Shown here piece after piece: positions 19,023-29,406 of a DNA stretch of 64,000 bases. Position numbers and translations under genes: made by a program. The stretch comes from Pectobacterium parmentieri. GTDB taxonomy: Bacteria > Pseudomonadota > Gammaproteobacteria > Enterobacterales > Enterobacteriaceae. Under the pieces are notes generated by a model, which saw nothing but the letters and a program-made list of their open reading frames with translations, was not told the DNA's origin and ran no database searches. The stretch covers positions 1,240,001-1,304,000 of the forward strand of contig NZ_CP015749.1 in assembly GCF_001742145.1 (NCBI RefSeq), in the 5' to 3' direction. How positions within the stretch are numbered: the first letter of the stretch is position 1; each line of letters opens with the position of its first letter.

Positions 19023-19346
19023 ATGCCTTCTACACCAAAACTCCCCGCCGGATGGGAATATGCCAACGGCAAAAAACAGCAGACGTTGCTGGCAGAATAT
19101 CAACAGGAACAACCTACAGTTCATCCACTTTATGGCATTGAGATAGCTGTCATCGCTTATCGTGATGGTAACGATGATATCTTGCTGAAACATACTCAGG
19201 AACCCGATCGCGTGTCGGTTGTACACTTGACCTGGGCCATGCAAAGGGAGTTTGCCAACTTCCCTCGGGTAGAATTTACCGGTTCTTTTCAGAAATTCAT
19301 TGAATGGGAATACCTGATGTATGGAACTGAAGTGGAAGGAGACTAA
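19023..19346 (+). CDS. Hypothetical protein, first gene of a three-gene cluster
   Basis: A 107-residue soluble, acidic protein that I do not recognise. It starts with a good AAGGA ribosome site (ACAAGGACGTACC before the ATG). No signal peptide or membrane segment is seen. Its middle (GIEIAVIAYRDGNDDILLKH) looks like a beta-strand-rich domain. It is followed four bases later by the next gene, which has its own AAGGAG inside this gene's end, so the two are probably cotranscribed and translationally linked. Confidence 0.65.
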   Translation: MPSTPKLPAGWEYANGKKQQTLLAEYQQEQPTVHPLYGIEIAVIAYRDGNDDILLKHTQEPDRVSVVHLTWAMQREFANFPRVEFTGSFQKFIEWEYLMYGTEVEGD

Positions 19347-19350
19347 ATTT

Positions 19351-19725
19351 ATGCACGTTCAGGCACAAGACTGGAAACGAGTCCCTGCACCGCAGCAAAC
19401 TGCGCCGCTTAATTTTCAGGCGCTATTTACGGATATGGAAGCGGAACAAATGCGACGAGGCATCATTCCAAAGCACATGGAAGATAAATGGTTTATCTAC
19501 TTTGAGGACGGTTGGCTCCGTTTTCATCGGAGTTGGACGGGTTTTTTTATCTATGCGCTGAGACTAGACGGCTCACCTGCTGGAGTTCGGGTAACTGATT
19601 CATGGGTAAATCGTGAACCGGAACAATACGCCAGTACCGATCTGGAATATGACCGGAATATGTTGCGCTATCTGATTGATGTGTCACTGCTGAAAAAACA
19701 GAATGTCCCTTTTCCAACTCGATAA
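19351..19725 (+). CDS. Hypothetical protein, second gene of the cluster
   Basis: A 124-residue soluble protein of unknown function. Aromatic-rich segment MEDKWFIYFEDGWLRFHRSW (residues 38-57) is the most distinctive part and looks like a small compact fold. I chose the ATG at 19351 with AAGGAG nine bases upstream; an upstream ATG at 19321 would overlap the previous gene and lacks a ribosome site. It is followed within 5 bases by the third gene. Confidence 0.65.
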   Translation: MHVQAQDWKRVPAPQQTAPLNFQALFTDMEAEQMRRGIIPKHMEDKWFIYFEDGWLRFHRSWTGFFIYALRLDGSPAGVRVTDSWVNREPEQYASTDLEYDRNMLRYLIDVSLLKKQNVPFPTR

Positions 19726-19730
19726 GAATA

Positions 19731-20096
19731 ATGATGTCTGAAGATAAAACGCAATGCCGTTTCACCGATGCTCTCAATGCGCTAACGGCTTTGCGGGCGC
19801 AAGCCGTTAGCCGTCTATCACAGGGGGATACGTCTGCTTTACAAAGCAAGCTGCAACTCGACGATGCTATTCAGTGCCTGCAATTTTGCCAGCGCCACCA
19901 AATAACCGCTTCTGCTAGCGTGATTCAGTTGCCTGCTACCCGCACCACAACGCCGTCATCGGAATATCGTATTATTGAGGATCATGAAACTGATCAACGT
20001 GAGTATTGGACCGAGCTGGATTTAAACAATCATCCCGTCAGGCCGTCGCCTGGCGTATTGTTACTGGACTGTGGTTTGGTTCCAGAGGATATGTGA
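19731..20096 (+). CDS. Hypothetical protein, third gene of the cluster
   Basis: A 121-residue protein (or 120 from the ATG at 19734). The N-terminal 60 residues look helical (FTDALNALTALRAQAVSRL); the C-terminal half is acidic and proline-containing. No family recognised. The gap after the preceding stop is only 5 bases, and no strong ribosome site is present, which suggests translational coupling. It is convergent with the gene at 20108-20743, 11 bases away. Confidence 0.6.
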   Translation: MMSEDKTQCRFTDALNALTALRAQAVSRLSQGDTSALQSKLQLDDAIQCLQFCQRHQITASASVIQLPATRTTTPSSEYRIIEDHETDQREYWTELDLNNHPVRPSPGVLLLDCGLVPEDM

Positions 20097-20107
20097 TGGA
20101 TAATCAA

Positions 20108-20743
20108 TCACTTAATCTCAATTTGTTCCAATATCAATGCAACACTTTGATAGTATTTATTTTTATGGTTCATGAATGCTGATTTATTATCAATAAGATA
20201 GGCGTATGCAATTGAATCAATGTCTAAATTTTCTATAGCATTGTTAATCGTAGCGGTGATACGTTCCTCAAGCGTGCGTTCGTCTAATTTTTTCTTCGTA
20301 TTGAAAACAATAAATGTTGCCGCAAAATGACGGCCTGCTTGGTCGTTTAAGCGTTTTGCGTCGTCACGCGCACGACCTAACCCTATCTTTGCTTTAATGA
20401 TATTTATACTGCTATCCAGATTTAACCATACATGCTTAGCCTCAACGGCAATACTTTCCAATTCACTTTTTATATAAAGATCAACTCGACCTTTGCTTGT
20501 ATTGTTATCAGGTTTTTCTCCTGTATCACCCTTTCTTTTTTTGCCTGACGGGTATTCTTCAATCGCTGCCCAGCCTAATGACCACGCAGCGCCAGCAAGA
20601 ACGCTGACATTAGTGCGTTCGTTGTACCACCAGCAGCAATCTGTTCTGTTTAATAGTTCAACATAGCGTTGATTTGCGCTAATCCACCCATTTAACAATT
20701 CTTCAATAAAACGGTCGTTTGCACGGACTTTTTGAATAACCAT
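20108..20743 (-). CDS. Orphan protein with a PD-(D/E)XK-like nuclease motif
   Basis: A 211-residue soluble protein, clearly more AT-rich than its neighbours. The segment GRVDLYI (Asp88) followed by ESIAVEAKHVW (Glu101, Lys103) has the D-x(12)-E-x-K spacing and hydrophobic beta-strand context of PD-(D/E)XK nucleases, with acidic residues Glu62/Glu63 upstream as possible partners. The fold assignment is inference from the motif alone; no family name is recognised. I chose the ATG at 20743, which has GGAG six bases upstream; the ATG at 20755 has none. No methylase or specificity gene is adjacent, so this is not an obvious restriction system. Base composition suggests horizontal acquisition. Confidence 0.6.
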   Translation of the reverse strand: MVIQKVRANDRFIEELLNGWISANQRYVELLNRTDCCWWYNERTNVSVLAGAAWSLGWAAIEEYPSGKKRKGDTGEKPDNNTSKGRVDLYIKSELESIAVEAKHVWLNLDSSINIIKAKIGLGRARDDAKRLNDQAGRHFAATFIVFNTKKKLDERTLEERITATINNAIENLDIDSIAYAYLIDNKSAFMNHKNKYYQSVALILEQIEIK

Positions 20744-20899
20744 ATAACACTCCATGTAAAAAATTAAATTTCAATTATTTCATTATCTGCCCATAATTCG
20801 GTAATACAGTATTCGCTATTAACGCGAAAGCAGACATTCACAGTCAAAGACTAAAAGGAATAATAAATAAAATAAGAGTAGGGAATATTTGAATTAGAG

Positions 20900-20930
20900 A
20901 AAGTAGCCTATCTGGGAGATAGGCTACTTT
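20900..20930 (-). terminator. Hairpin terminator downstream of fabI
   Basis: A perfect 12-bp stem (AAAGTAGCCTAT at 20900-20911 with 20919-20930) and 7-nt loop lie eight bases past the fabI stop. On the minus strand the following tract is only moderately U-rich. It could also serve the opposite direction. Confidence 0.65.
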
Positions 20931-20937
20931 TAATGAC

Positions 20938-21726
20938 TTATTTCAGTTCCAGTTCGTTCATTGCAGCGATGCTGAAGCCGCCGTCAACGTGTAGAACTTC
21001 ACCGGAGATACCGGCAGCCAGATCGGAACACAGGAACGCGGCAGAGTTGCCCACGTCTTCAATGGTCACGACACGGCGGATTGGCGTAACGGCTTCGCAA
21101 TGCGACAACATTTTCTTGAAGTCTTTGATGCCGGATGCAGCCAGTGTACGAATTGGGCCCGCAGAGATGGCGTTGACGCGCACGCCCTGAGCACCCATAG
21201 CATTTGCCATGTAACGCACGTTCGCTTCCAGAGAGGCTTTTGCCAGACCCATCACGTTGTAGTTAGGGATAGCACGCTCAGCACCCAGGTAAGACAGGGT
21301 AACTAGTGCAGAATTCGGGTTCAGCATTTTACGGCAGGCTTTCGCCATCGCGACGAAGCTGTAAGAGCTGATATCGTGAGCAATGCTGAAGCCTTCACGG
21401 GTCACGGCATCAACGTAGTCACCGTCCAGTTGGTCGCCCGGTGCGTAAGCAATGGAATGCACGAAGCCATCAAAATTCGGCCATACGTTAGCCAGTTCGG
21501 TAAACAGTGCTTCGATGCTCGCATCTTCAGCGACATCACACGGCAGAACGATGCTGGAACCCAGCTCGCTGGCAAAACCTTCAACGCGTGCTTTCAATTT
21601 GTCGTTCTGGTACGTGAATGCCAGTTCGGCACCTTCACGTTGCATTGCTTGTGCAATACCGTAGGCAATAGAACGGTTGCTGGCAACACCTGTTACCAGA
21701 ATGCGCTTACCGGTAAGAAAACCCAT
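20938..21726 (-). CDS. fabI: Enoyl-[acyl-carrier-protein] reductase (NADH)
   Basis: The product has 262 residues, the same as E. coli FabI, which reduces trans-2-enoyl-ACP in each fatty acid elongation cycle and is the triclosan target. It starts [20 protein letters not shown] (NADH-binding fold). The catalytic Tyr and Lys are in the Y-x6-K pattern of [20 protein letters not shown] near residues 156-163. The ATG at 21726 follows AAGGATTACTGCT. The longer upstream reading is not needed. It lies downstream of and parallel to the sap operon, as in E. coli. Confidence 0.97.
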   Translation of the reverse strand: MGFLTGKRILVTGVASNRSIAYGIAQAMQREGAELAFTYQNDKLKARVEGFASELGSSIVLPCDVAEDASIEALFTELANVWPNFDGFVHSIAYAPGDQLDGDYVDAVTREGFSIAHDISSYSFVAMAKACRKMLNPNSALVTLSYLGAERAIPNYNVMGLAKASLEANVRYMANAMGAQGVRVNAISAGPIRTLAASGIKDFKKMLSHCEAVTPIRRVVTIEDVGNSAAFLCSDLAAGISGEVLHVDGGFSIAAMNELELK

Positions 21727-21918
21727 AGCAGTAATCCTTGTGATCATTGTTGCTGCGATCGCCACGTTTGTGCCCGTAAACCTACGCGACAAGCGACGAC
21801 CGAGATGAATAAACCGCGCGATTCTACCATGTTGGGGGCGGTAGGGGTACTCCGAGCAGTATCCCTAGTTTCCACCGTCCGATGGCTTAGCGGTACTACC
21901 CGCCGGAGTGCGCGGAGG

Positions 21919-22734
21919 TTAACGTTGTGCGCCGTCGCGTCGCCAGGCATCAGCGCTGAGCGCTTCGCCGAAGTGGCTGGCAATCAAACGTTTCGTCAGG
22001 TCATGGAGCGGGGCGGACAACACGTCGGCGGTACTGCCGCGTTCGACCACTTCGCCAGCCTGCATCACCAGAATCTGGTCGCTGATGTGCTTCATCATGC
22101 CCAGATGCTGCGTCACGTAAATATAAGAGATACCGTGCTTTTCCTGTAATTCCAGCATCAGATTAATAATCTGTGACCGCATAGACATATCCAGCGACGC
22201 CAGCGCTTCATCGGCCACGATCACTTTCGGTTGCAGAATAAGCGCACGCGCCAGACCGACGCGCTGTTTTTGCCCCGGCGCGAGCGCATGCGGATAGTAA
22301 TAAGCGTGATCGGGCCGTAATCCGACCTGCTGTAGCGCCTGATTAATCGCTCTTTCGCGCGCTTCGGCGCTGAGGTCGGTATTCAGCCGCAGCGGGACAT
22401 CCAGTAGCTGCCCGATACGCTGACGCGGGTTGAGCGCGTTGCTCGCATCCTGAAAGATCATGCGGATGCGCTGGCTACGATAGCCATAATCACCGTAATG
22501 CAGTGGATGATCGTCGATAACCAGTTCACCGGACGTCGGGGCGATCATGCCCGACAGCATTTTCGCCAGCGTCGATTTCCCCGAACCGTTCTCGCCGATG
22601 ATGGCAAGCGTCTGGCGTTCACGTAGCGTAAAGCTGACGGATTTCACCGCTTCAACATGCTGACGACGGAACAGCCCGGTCCGGTATCGGAACGTCTTGG
22701 TTAGATTGCGGGCTTCAAGCAGCATCTCAACCAT
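21919..22734 (-). CDS. sapF: Peptide/putrescine ABC transporter ATP-binding protein SapF
   Basis: This 271-residue ATPase is the last gene of sapABCDF. The Walker A motif is GENGSGKS (near residue 50). The signature motif is the unusual LAPGQKQRVGLAR in place of LSGGQ, a feature that E. coli SapF shares. Walker B is KVIVADEALASLD. The Sap system is linked to antimicrobial peptide resistance in enteric pathogens and to putrescine export in E. coli. The start at 22734 forms an ATGA overlap with the sapD stop, so translation is coupled. Confidence 0.95.
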   Translation of the reverse strand: MVEMLLEARNLTKTFRYRTGLFRRQHVEAVKSVSFTLRERQTLAIIGENGSGKSTLAKMLSGMIAPTSGELVIDDHPLHYGDYGYRSQRIRMIFQDASNALNPRQRIGQLLDVPLRLNTDLSAEARERAINQALQQVGLRPDHAYYYPHALAPGQKQRVGLARALILQPKVIVADEALASLDMSMRSQIINLMLELQEKHGISYIYVTQHLGMMKHISDQILVMQAGEVVERGSTADVLSAPLHDLTKRLIASHFGEALSADAWRRDGAQR

Positions 22735-23726
22735 CACGGTTCCTCCATGTTGAGCGGGAAGTGGCAAGAATATAAGTGGTTCTTCACGGAAAGCAGCGGT
22801 GGCGTTTGCATACACTGCTTTTGTGAATAAGGGCAGCGTGGGCCGAGCCGACAGCCAATCGGTAGGTGTTCCAGCGAGGGAATCGCACCGTTCAGGGTGT
22901 TTAACCGGCTTTTGTGCGGCAGTGAACGGCCAAAATCGGGCATCGCGCGGATCAGCGCCTGGGTATAAGGATGATGCGGCGCGGTGATCAAATCTTCACA
23001 AGTGGCACTTTCCACCGTTTGCCCGCAATAAAGCACGTTGATCCGGTCTGCCCATTTGCTCATGGTTTGCAGGTCATGGCTGATGAGCAGGATCGTGGTG
23101 TTGTTGTTTTGGTTCAGGCGCGACAGCAGGCGGAAAATTTGTGCCTGCGTGGTGGATTCCATCGCGTTGGTCGGCTCATCGGCAATCAGCAGACGCGGCT
23201 GGTTTGCCAGCGCGATGGCAATCATCACTTTCTGACACTCACCGTCGCTCAGTTCATAGGGGTAGCTGCCCATGATGTCTTTGTGATCTTTAATCCCGAC
23301 GCGGTGCAGCAGTTCGATAGCGCGGCGCTTGCGCCAGTTAACTCGCTGCCACCAGCGGCCTTTATAGGTCCAGCCGGGGATTGCCTGCACCAATTGTCGG
23401 CCGATGCTCTCTGACGGGTCGAGACAGGATTGCGGCTCCTGAAAAATCATGGAGACGTTATGGCCGACCAGTTTACGCCGCTCGCGCGCCGACAGTTGCA
23501 GCAGGTCGATATCATCGAAGCGGAAACGGTCGGCGGTGACACGCCAGTTTTCTTTGGTAATCCCGCAGATGGCTTTCGCGATCAGGCTTTTGCCTGAACC
23601 GGATTCGCCCACGAGCCCACGAATTTCCCCTTCGCTTAGCGTCATGCTGACGCGATCGACGGCTTTTACGGCACCGTCGGCGGTCAGAAACTCAATCGTC
23701 AGGTTACGGATATCAAGTAATGGCAT
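22734..23726 (-). CDS. sapD: Peptide/putrescine ABC transporter ATP-binding protein SapD
   Basis: A 330-residue ATPase of the DppD/OppD type. Walker A is GESGSGKS (near 40), the signature [12 protein letters not shown] (near 155) and Walker [14 protein letters not shown]. The C-terminal oligopeptide-transporter extension carries the cysteine cluster typical of this branch ([14 protein letters not shown]), which binds a 4Fe-4S centre in relatives. It sits 16 bases after sapC and overlaps sapF by four bases. Confidence 0.95.
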   Translation of the reverse strand: MPLLDIRNLTIEFLTADGAVKAVDRVSMTLSEGEIRGLVGESGSGKSLIAKAICGITKENWRVTADRFRFDDIDLLQLSARERRKLVGHNVSMIFQEPQSCLDPSESIGRQLVQAIPGWTYKGRWWQRVNWRKRRAIELLHRVGIKDHKDIMGSYPYELSDGECQKVMIAIALANQPRLLIADEPTNAMESTTQAQIFRLLSRLNQNNNTTILLISHDLQTMSKWADRINVLYCGQTVESATCEDLITAPHHPYTQALIRAMPDFGRSLPHKSRLNTLNGAIPSLEHLPIGCRLGPRCPYSQKQCMQTPPLLSVKNHLYSCHFPLNMEEP

Positions 23727-23742
23727 AGGAGTTCGTCGCCTC

Positions 23743-24633
23743 TTATTCCGTTTCCGCGACGAGCGCGCGGCGAAGGCCGTCGCCCAGCAGGTTGACGATT
23801 AATACGCTCAGTGCAATAGCCGCACCGGGCAGCATCACGGTCCACGGCGCGGCATAAACCAGCTCCAGCGAGTTGCCGAGTAGGGCACCCCATTCGGTGG
23901 TCGGTAACTGTGCGCCCAAATCGAGAAAGCCCAGCGCGGCGATATCCAAAATGGCGATCGACAGTGCGCGGGTAAATTCTGAAACCAGCAGCGCGGCAAT
24001 GTTCGGTAAGACAACGTACCAGACAAGATAAAATGTTGAAGCACCATCAAGACGAGCGGCGATCACGTACTCTTTGTCCATTTCATCGTGCACCGCGTTG
24101 TAGATGGTACGCACCATACGCGGCAACAGCGCCAGCCAGACGGCGAGCATCGCGTGTTCGAGCTTCGGGCCGATAAAGGCGATGACCACAATTGCCAGCA
24201 ACAGCGACGGAATTGACAACAGCGTGTCCAGAATATGGTTGAGCATCGCTGAACGTAGCCCTCGCGTGACGCCCGCAAAGACGCCCAACACGATGCCGCA
24301 CAGCGCCGCCGCGTAGGTGACGATGAGCGATGCGCCGACGGTGGGGGCTGCACCGCTCAATAAGCGGCTGAGCTGGTCGCGGCCTAAATCGTCGGTGCCG
24401 AGAAAGAACGACACTTCGCCGTAGTGTGACCAGGAGGGGGGCAGCAGTTGATAGCCTAAAAATTGTTGATCAACCTCATAAGGCGCAAGAAATTTGCCGA
24501 ACAGGCACAGGCCGATCAGGATCAAAAAGCCGTACAGCCCGACCATCGCCAGCATATCCTGATGGAATGCCCGCCAGGTATCGCCCAGTCGGCTAGGCAG
24601 CCGCTTTTCGCTATAGACGTTATCGTAGGGCAT
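23743..24633 (-). CDS. sapC: Peptide ABC transporter permease SapC
   Basis: A 296-residue inner-membrane permease with about six helices. [20 protein letters not shown] matches E. coli SapC, and the cytoplasmic EAA-like loop is [23 protein letters not shown]. Its start overlaps the sapB end by 14 bases, in keeping with a coupled operon. Length equals that of E. coli SapC (296). Confidence 0.95.
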   Translation of the reverse strand: MPYDNVYSEKRLPSRLGDTWRAFHQDMLAMVGLYGFLILIGLCLFGKFLAPYEVDQQFLGYQLLPPSWSHYGEVSFFLGTDDLGRDQLSRLLSGAAPTVGASLIVTYAAALCGIVLGVFAGVTRGLRSAMLNHILDTLLSIPSLLLAIVVIAFIGPKLEHAMLAVWLALLPRMVRTIYNAVHDEMDKEYVIAARLDGASTFYLVWYVVLPNIAALLVSEFTRALSIAILDIAALGFLDLGAQLPTTEWGALLGNSLELVYAAPWTVMLPGAAIALSVLIVNLLGDGLRRALVAETE

Positions 24634-25585
24634 ACCATTCCTTGTGTTTCAACGGATTTGCCATCGCGCCCCAAATATCGGACAGGATGTTGACCGTGAT
24701 GACCATCGCGCCAACCACCATTACGCCCGCAGAAATCGCGGCGAAATCCTGCTGGCGAATCGCATTGACCAGCCAGCGGCCGACGCCCGGCCAGTTAAAG
24801 ACCACTTCGGTAATCATCGTCAGCGTCAGCATGGTGGAAAATTGCAATCCTAACTTGGGGATAATCGGCGGCAGCGCGTTGTGGATCAGGTGGCGACGAA
24901 TGATGGTAAAGCGTGATAACCCACGGGTTGCCGCCGCTTTAATGTAGTTTTTGCTAATGATTTCCGTGGTGCTGACGCGCATCAGGCGGATTACTTCGGT
25001 GGTCGGCCCGACAGCCAGCACGGTAATCGGGAGGATCAGGTGGCGGATGGCGCTGACGATCATTTCACCGCGATGTGGTGAATCGGATAGCCAGGCATCA
25101 ATTAGCGCAAAGCCGGTCACGGTTTTCACCTGATAGAGCAGGTCGAAGCGGCCAGAAACCGGCAGCCAGCCGAGATGCAGCGAGAAGAAGAGCGTCAACA
25201 GCAGCGCCAACCAGAACACTGGCAGGGAAAAACCAATCAGCGCCAGCGTGCTAATCACAATATCCGCCCCGCGATTCTGCATCACGCCTGCGGTAATCCC
25301 CAGCGGAATGCCGACCAGCAGCGAGAGTGCAAACGCCAGCAGGCAAAGCTCAATTGTAGCTGGGAACACTTCTTTCAGCAGTTCGCTGATGGCCTGTCCG
25401 TTAATGCTGGAACGACCGAAATCGCCTTGAAGCAGGCTGCTGATATAAAAATGATAGGCATCAAACAGTGCAGCACCATTGAGCGGGGCGTTAGGCGTGT
25501 AGTAACTGAGGCTAAAACCAACCAGCGTTAGCAGTGATAAGGTGACGATCAGTAACACCAGACGTCGCAAGGTAAAAATAATCAC
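24620..25585 (-). CDS. sapB: Peptide ABC transporter permease SapB
   Basis: A 321-residue permease of the DppB/OppB type. The N-terminal helix [19 protein letters not shown] and the EAA-like loop [21 protein letters not shown] are as in E. coli SapB (321 aa). Its ATG overlaps the sapA stop (ATGA). It forms the transmembrane channel with SapC. Confidence 0.95.
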   Translation of the reverse strand: MIIFTLRRLVLLIVTLSLLTLVGFSLSYYTPNAPLNGAALFDAYHFYISSLLQGDFGRSSINGQAISELLKEVFPATIELCLLAFALSLLVGIPLGITAGVMQNRGADIVISTLALIGFSLPVFWLALLLTLFFSLHLGWLPVSGRFDLLYQVKTVTGFALIDAWLSDSPHRGEMIVSAIRHLILPITVLAVGPTTEVIRLMRVSTTEIISKNYIKAAATRGLSRFTIIRRHLIHNALPPIIPKLGLQFSTMLTLTMITEVVFNWPGVGRWLVNAIRQQDFAAISAGVMVVGAMVITVNILSDIWGAMANPLKHKEWYALR

Positions 25586-27270
25586 GGCTGTGCTTCCTCC
25601 ACGGTTTCCGGTGCAGGGGGCTTCTGCTGCGCCTGTTGACCTTCACGATACACTCCCGCGAATGAGGCATTGCCAAATGGGCTCAATACCAGCCCTTTCA
25701 TATCATAGCGGTAGGCGAGCAGTCGCAATGACGACGCTAGCGGTAGAACGGGTAATTGTTCTGCCAGAATGCGCTGTGCCTGCTGATAATAGTCAATCCG
25801 CTTAGAGAGCTGCTGTGACGAGAGCGCGTTTTGCAGCACTTCATCAAAGGTGGGATCGCACCAGTGCGCGTAGTTACTCTGGGAACGAATCGCCGCACAG
25901 CTTAGCAACGGTCTGAAAAAGCTGTCCGGGTCGTTACTGTCGGTTGCCCAGCCCGCCAGCGTTAAATCGTGGCTGAGTTCCATCAACCGTGCTTCCTGAA
26001 AGCGGCCTTCTACCGGAACGATGGTGACCGTGATGCCAACTTGTGCCAGATCGGCCTGTATCAACTCTGCTGTTTTCAGCGGGCTGGGGTTGTAGGACTG
26101 CGAGGTGCTGGGCACCCACAGGCGTAGGTTTAGGCTAGTTAGCTTCAGTTCCTGCAAGATTTGTCGCGCTTTTTGCGGGTTATACTCCGTAACCTGCGAT
26201 TCATTGTCATATGCCCACGAGGCGCGGGGCAGAATAGAGGCTGCGGTTTCCGCTGTGCCGTAATAGATTGATTGCATCAGCCTGTCGTTATTGATCGCCA
26301 GCGCGATGGCTTCCCGCACGCGGCGATCGTCCAACGGGGGTTTACGCACGTTGAAGGCCAGATAGGCGACGTTCATGCCGGGACGTAGCGAGAGACGCAG
26401 GCGTGGGTCGTTACGCAGGATCGCCAACTGGCTAGCGGCGGGGTAAGCGAGGACATCGCATTCGCCCGTCAACAACTTGGATAAACGGCCCGTGCCGCCA
26501 GAGCCAAGATCGATAACCACCTGTGGCATACGTGGCAAGCCGCGCCAGTAGTCGGCGTTGCGCGTCAGTCGGATATATTGTCCGGTGCGGTATTCATTGA
26601 GCAGATAAGGCCCAGTGCCGACCGGTTCGCGATCCAGCCGCTCTTTTTTATCCTCTTTCGCCAGACGTTGGGCATATTCAGCGGACAGAATCGGTGCGTA
26701 GTGCGTTGCCAGATGCCACAGGAAAGAGGCGTCTGGGCTGTTTAGGCGGATTTCAATACTGTATTCGCCCAGTTTACGAATACTTTGCACCGAATCGGCG
26801 AATTGCAGGCTGTCGAAATAGGGATATTCACCGCCGTTGACATCATGATACGGGTGTTTTTTATCCAGCATGCGCTGGAAACTGAATATCACATCGTCGG
26901 CATTCATATTACGGGTTGGGCTGAACCAGTTGGTGCTCTGGAACAGCACATCGTGACGCAGATAGAAACGGTACGTCGAGCCGTTGTCCAAGACTTCCCA
27001 ACGCTGCGCCAGTTCTGGCATCAGGCGATAGGTATAAGGATCGACGTCCAGCAGGCGGTCATAAAGTTGCGCCGCCAGTGTATCAATGGTGACGCCACTG
27101 CGCGCCATTTGCGGGTTAAACGTGTTCAGGACATCATTGACGCAATAGACAAAACCGCTCTGGTGAATGTTTTCCAGCGGAGCAGGCGGCGTTAGCACGG
27201 GTTGCGGTGCGGCCAGTGCAGGTAAAGCCAGCCAGGTGAGTGCCAGTGCGAAACAGGTTTTTCCGAACAT
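25582..27270 (-). CDS. sapA: Periplasmic peptide-binding protein SapA
   Basis: A 562-residue solute-binding protein of the peptide/nickel family, with a Sec signal peptide ([20 protein letters not shown], cleaved before APQP). Family blocks include [43 protein letters not shown] and [20 protein letters not shown]. In related pathogens SapA binds antimicrobial peptides and heme. I chose the ATG at 27270; an in-frame TTG at 27288 is possible, and neither has a strong ribosome site. It is the promoter-proximal gene of sapABCDF. Confidence 0.93.
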   Translation of the reverse strand: MFGKTCFALALTWLALPALAAPQPVLTPPAPLENIHQSGFVYCVNDVLNTFNPQMARSGVTIDTLAAQLYDRLLDVDPYTYRLMPELAQRWEVLDNGSTYRFYLRHDVLFQSTNWFSPTRNMNADDVIFSFQRMLDKKHPYHDVNGGEYPYFDSLQFADSVQSIRKLGEYSIEIRLNSPDASFLWHLATHYAPILSAEYAQRLAKEDKKERLDREPVGTGPYLLNEYRTGQYIRLTRNADYWRGLPRMPQVVIDLGSGGTGRLSKLLTGECDVLAYPAASQLAILRNDPRLRLSLRPGMNVAYLAFNVRKPPLDDRRVREAIALAINNDRLMQSIYYGTAETAASILPRASWAYDNESQVTEYNPQKARQILQELKLTSLNLRLWVPSTSQSYNPSPLKTAELIQADLAQVGITVTIVPVEGRFQEARLMELSHDLTLAGWATDSNDPDSFFRPLLSCAAIRSQSNYAHWCDPTFDEVLQNALSSQQLSKRIDYYQQAQRILAEQLPVLPLASSLRLLAYRYDMKGLVLSPFGNASFAGVYREGQQAQQKPPAPETVEEAQP

Positions 27271-27523
27271 ACGGGATTTTTCAGTCAATACGGTTATAGA
27301 GAGTGTATCGCACTCTTCGCATCCTCCCCACTCTTGTTGTGTGCGTCTGGCGACTTTCCAACCGTTTGAGTGATGGGATGATGGATTGAAAGCGTTATCA
27401 TGAAGGTTAAGGCTTATACCCAGTACCCCAGCATTACGTTTGTTATCGGTAGCACTGAAGCCGTTAGGAACCCCATAGTCAGTATGGAAATGAGAAAAAT
27501 TCTCAACAAAGTACTTTACAGAT

Positions 27524-27542
27524 GATACTGATAACTATTATC
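27524..27542 (+). promoter_or_regulatory. Fur box overlapping the ryhB promoter
   Basis: GATACTGATAACTATTATC matches 16 of 19 positions of the Fur consensus (GATAATGATAATCATTATC). It overlaps a promoter with -35 TTTACA (27515-27520) and -10 TATCAT (27539-27544), 18 bases apart, giving a start at about 27551. Ferric Fur bound here would block transcription, as at E. coli ryhB. Confidence 0.85.
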
Positions 27543-27550
27543 ATCATTTT

Positions 27551-27651
27551 GCACTTCAGCAGTGGCTTCTCGCAGGCACTGAAGGAGAGCACGACATTGC
27601 TCACATTGCTTCCAGTATTATTTTAGCCAGCCTACGTGCTGGCTTTTTTTT
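27551..27651 (+). ncRNA. ryhB: RyhB small regulatory RNA
   Basis: The stretch GCACGACATTGCTCACATTG (27589-27608) and the following TTCCAGTATTA are identical to the conserved target-pairing core of E. coli RyhB. An upstream stem-loop (CAGTG/CACTG arms, 27560-27580) and a terminator, AGCCAGC (27625-27631) with GCTGGCT (27638-27644) and eight T, complete the RNA. The length is about 100 nt, near the 90 nt of E. coli RyhB. RyhB is an Hfq-dependent RNA made in iron shortage that represses iron-using proteins. Here it lies between sapA and celV; in E. coli it lies elsewhere, next to yhhX/yhhY. The 5' end is inferred from the promoter. Confidence 0.93.
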
Positions 27652-27817
27652 GCCTGAAAAATGGCTTCTTTAGATGCTTATCTCGCTTTCTATTTCTATG
27701 TAAATAATTAATAAAATCAATCTGATTGGGATATTTCCTAAATTATTTGCGGGAACGAGAATCTCCCTTATCATGCCTATACCCAACTTATGGGTGTTCA
27801 CAATGGAGATAAGGAAT

Positions 27818-29335
27818 ATGTGGCTCAGAAGGAAGCAAATCGTCAGGAAATTGACGCTCGGTGTAGTAACAACGATGCTGGGCATGTCGCTCAGTTTCTC
27901 CGCATTATCCGCCACCCCGGTGGAAACGCATGGCCAGTTGTCCATCGAAAATGGGCGATTGGTGGATGAACAGGGAAAGCGGGTACAACTAAGAGGGATC
28001 AGTTCGAATGGATTGCAGTGGGTTGGTGACTATGTCAACAAAGATTCGATGAAATGGCTGCGTGACGATTGGGGTATAAATGTGTTCCGCGTCGCTATGT
28101 ACACGGCGGAGAATGGTTATATTGCTAACCCTTCTCTCGCCAATAAAGTAAAAGAGGCCGTTGCAGCGGCGCAAGGCCTCGGTGTCTATATCATCATCGA
28201 TTGGCACACCTTGTCGGATAACGATCCCAATACTTATAAAGCACAGGCAAAAATCTTCTTTGCCGAAATGGCGGGGCTGTATGGCAACTCGCCGAATGTG
28301 ATTTATGAAATCGCCAATGAGCCAAACGGCAGTGTGACATGGAACGGGCAGATTCGACCTTATGCGCTGGAAGTCACTGACACCATCCGTAGCAAAGATC
28401 CCGATAACCTTATTATCGTCGGCAGCGGGACCTGGAGCCAGGATATCCATGATGCGGCAGACAATCAGTTGCCCGATCCGAATACGCTGTATGCGCTGCA
28501 TTTCTATGCTGGCACGCACGGGCAGTTCCTGCGCGATCGCATTGACTATGCACAAAGCCGCGGTGCTGCAATTTTCGTCAGCGAGTGGGGAACCAGCGAT
28601 GCGTCCGGCAATGGCGGGCCGTTCCTGCCAGAATCGCAGACCTGGATCGATTTCCTGAATAACCGTGGTATAAGCTGGGTGAACTGGTCGCTTAGCGATA
28701 AGTCTGAGACGTCTGCGGCGCTGGTAGCGGGCGCGAGTAAATCAGGCGGTTGGACGGAGCAGAATTTGTCAACGTCAGGCAAATTTGTCAGAGAGCAGAT
28801 TCGTGCGGGGGCGGGTCTGAGCGGTGGTGATACGCCGACGATGCCAACAGAGCCGACGAACCCAGGTAACGGAACCACGGGTGACATCGTGCTGCAATAT
28901 CGTAATGTGGATAACAACCCTTCCGATGATGCGATTCGTATGGCCTTTAATATCAAAAATACCGGAAGTACGCCGATCAAACTCAGCGATCTGCAAGTAC
29001 GTTACTACTTCCATGATGATGGTAAGCCCGGCGCAAACCTCTTTGTTGACTGGGCGAACGTCGGCCCTAACAACATCGTGACCAGTACAGGGACACCTGC
29101 TGCAAGTACCGATAAGGCCAATCGCTATGTTCTGGTGACTTTCGCCAGCGGCGCGGGTTCCCTTCAACCGGGCGCGGAAACAGGTGAAGTGCAGGTGCGT
29201 ATCCACGCGGGTGACTGGAGCAACGTGAATGAGACGAATGACTATTCATACGGCCCTAACGTCACGAGCTACACCAACTGGGATAAGATCACTGTGCATG
29301 ATAAAGGCACGCTGGTCTGGGGCACTGAGCCGTAA
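27818..29335 (+). CDS. celV: Secreted endoglucanase, GH5 with CBM3 (CelV type)
   Basis: A 505-residue exported cellulase. A signal peptide (residues 1-32, [23 protein letters not shown] region, cleaved near A32/T33) precedes a GH5 catalytic domain (about 40-330) with acid/base Glu in YEIANEPNG and nucleophile Glu in [10 protein letters not shown] Pro/Thr/Gly linker ([20 protein letters not shown]) follows, then a family 3 cellulose-binding module (about 358-505, [37 protein letters not shown]). It cuts internal beta-1,4 bonds of cellulose; the homologue leaves the cell by the Out type II system. I chose the ATG at 27818 (GGAG nine bases upstream), which gives the usual family length. Confidence 0.95.
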
Positions 29336-29369
29336 TAGCGCGTTGTTAATGTATTAACCCATCTATCTT

Positions 29370-29398
29370 GCGGGCGCTAATGCGCCCGCATTTTCTTT
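29370..29398 (+). terminator. Intrinsic terminator of celV
   Basis: GCGGGCGC (29370-29377) pairs with GCGCCCGC (29382-29389) around a TAAT loop, followed by ATTTTCTTT. It lies 34 bases past the celV stop and just before the convergent end of pspF. Confidence 0.85.
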
Positions 29399-29406
29399 CC
29401 AATGTC

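Noticed and set aside
21727..21918. Possible terminator or small gene between sapF and fabI
   Set aside because: Only a weak hairpin (GGGGTACT/AGTATCCC) without a U tract was found.
27411..27450. Further copy of the palindromic repeat (TATACCC at 27415)
   Set aside because: The bases after TATACCC do not match the end motif and no partner end is present.
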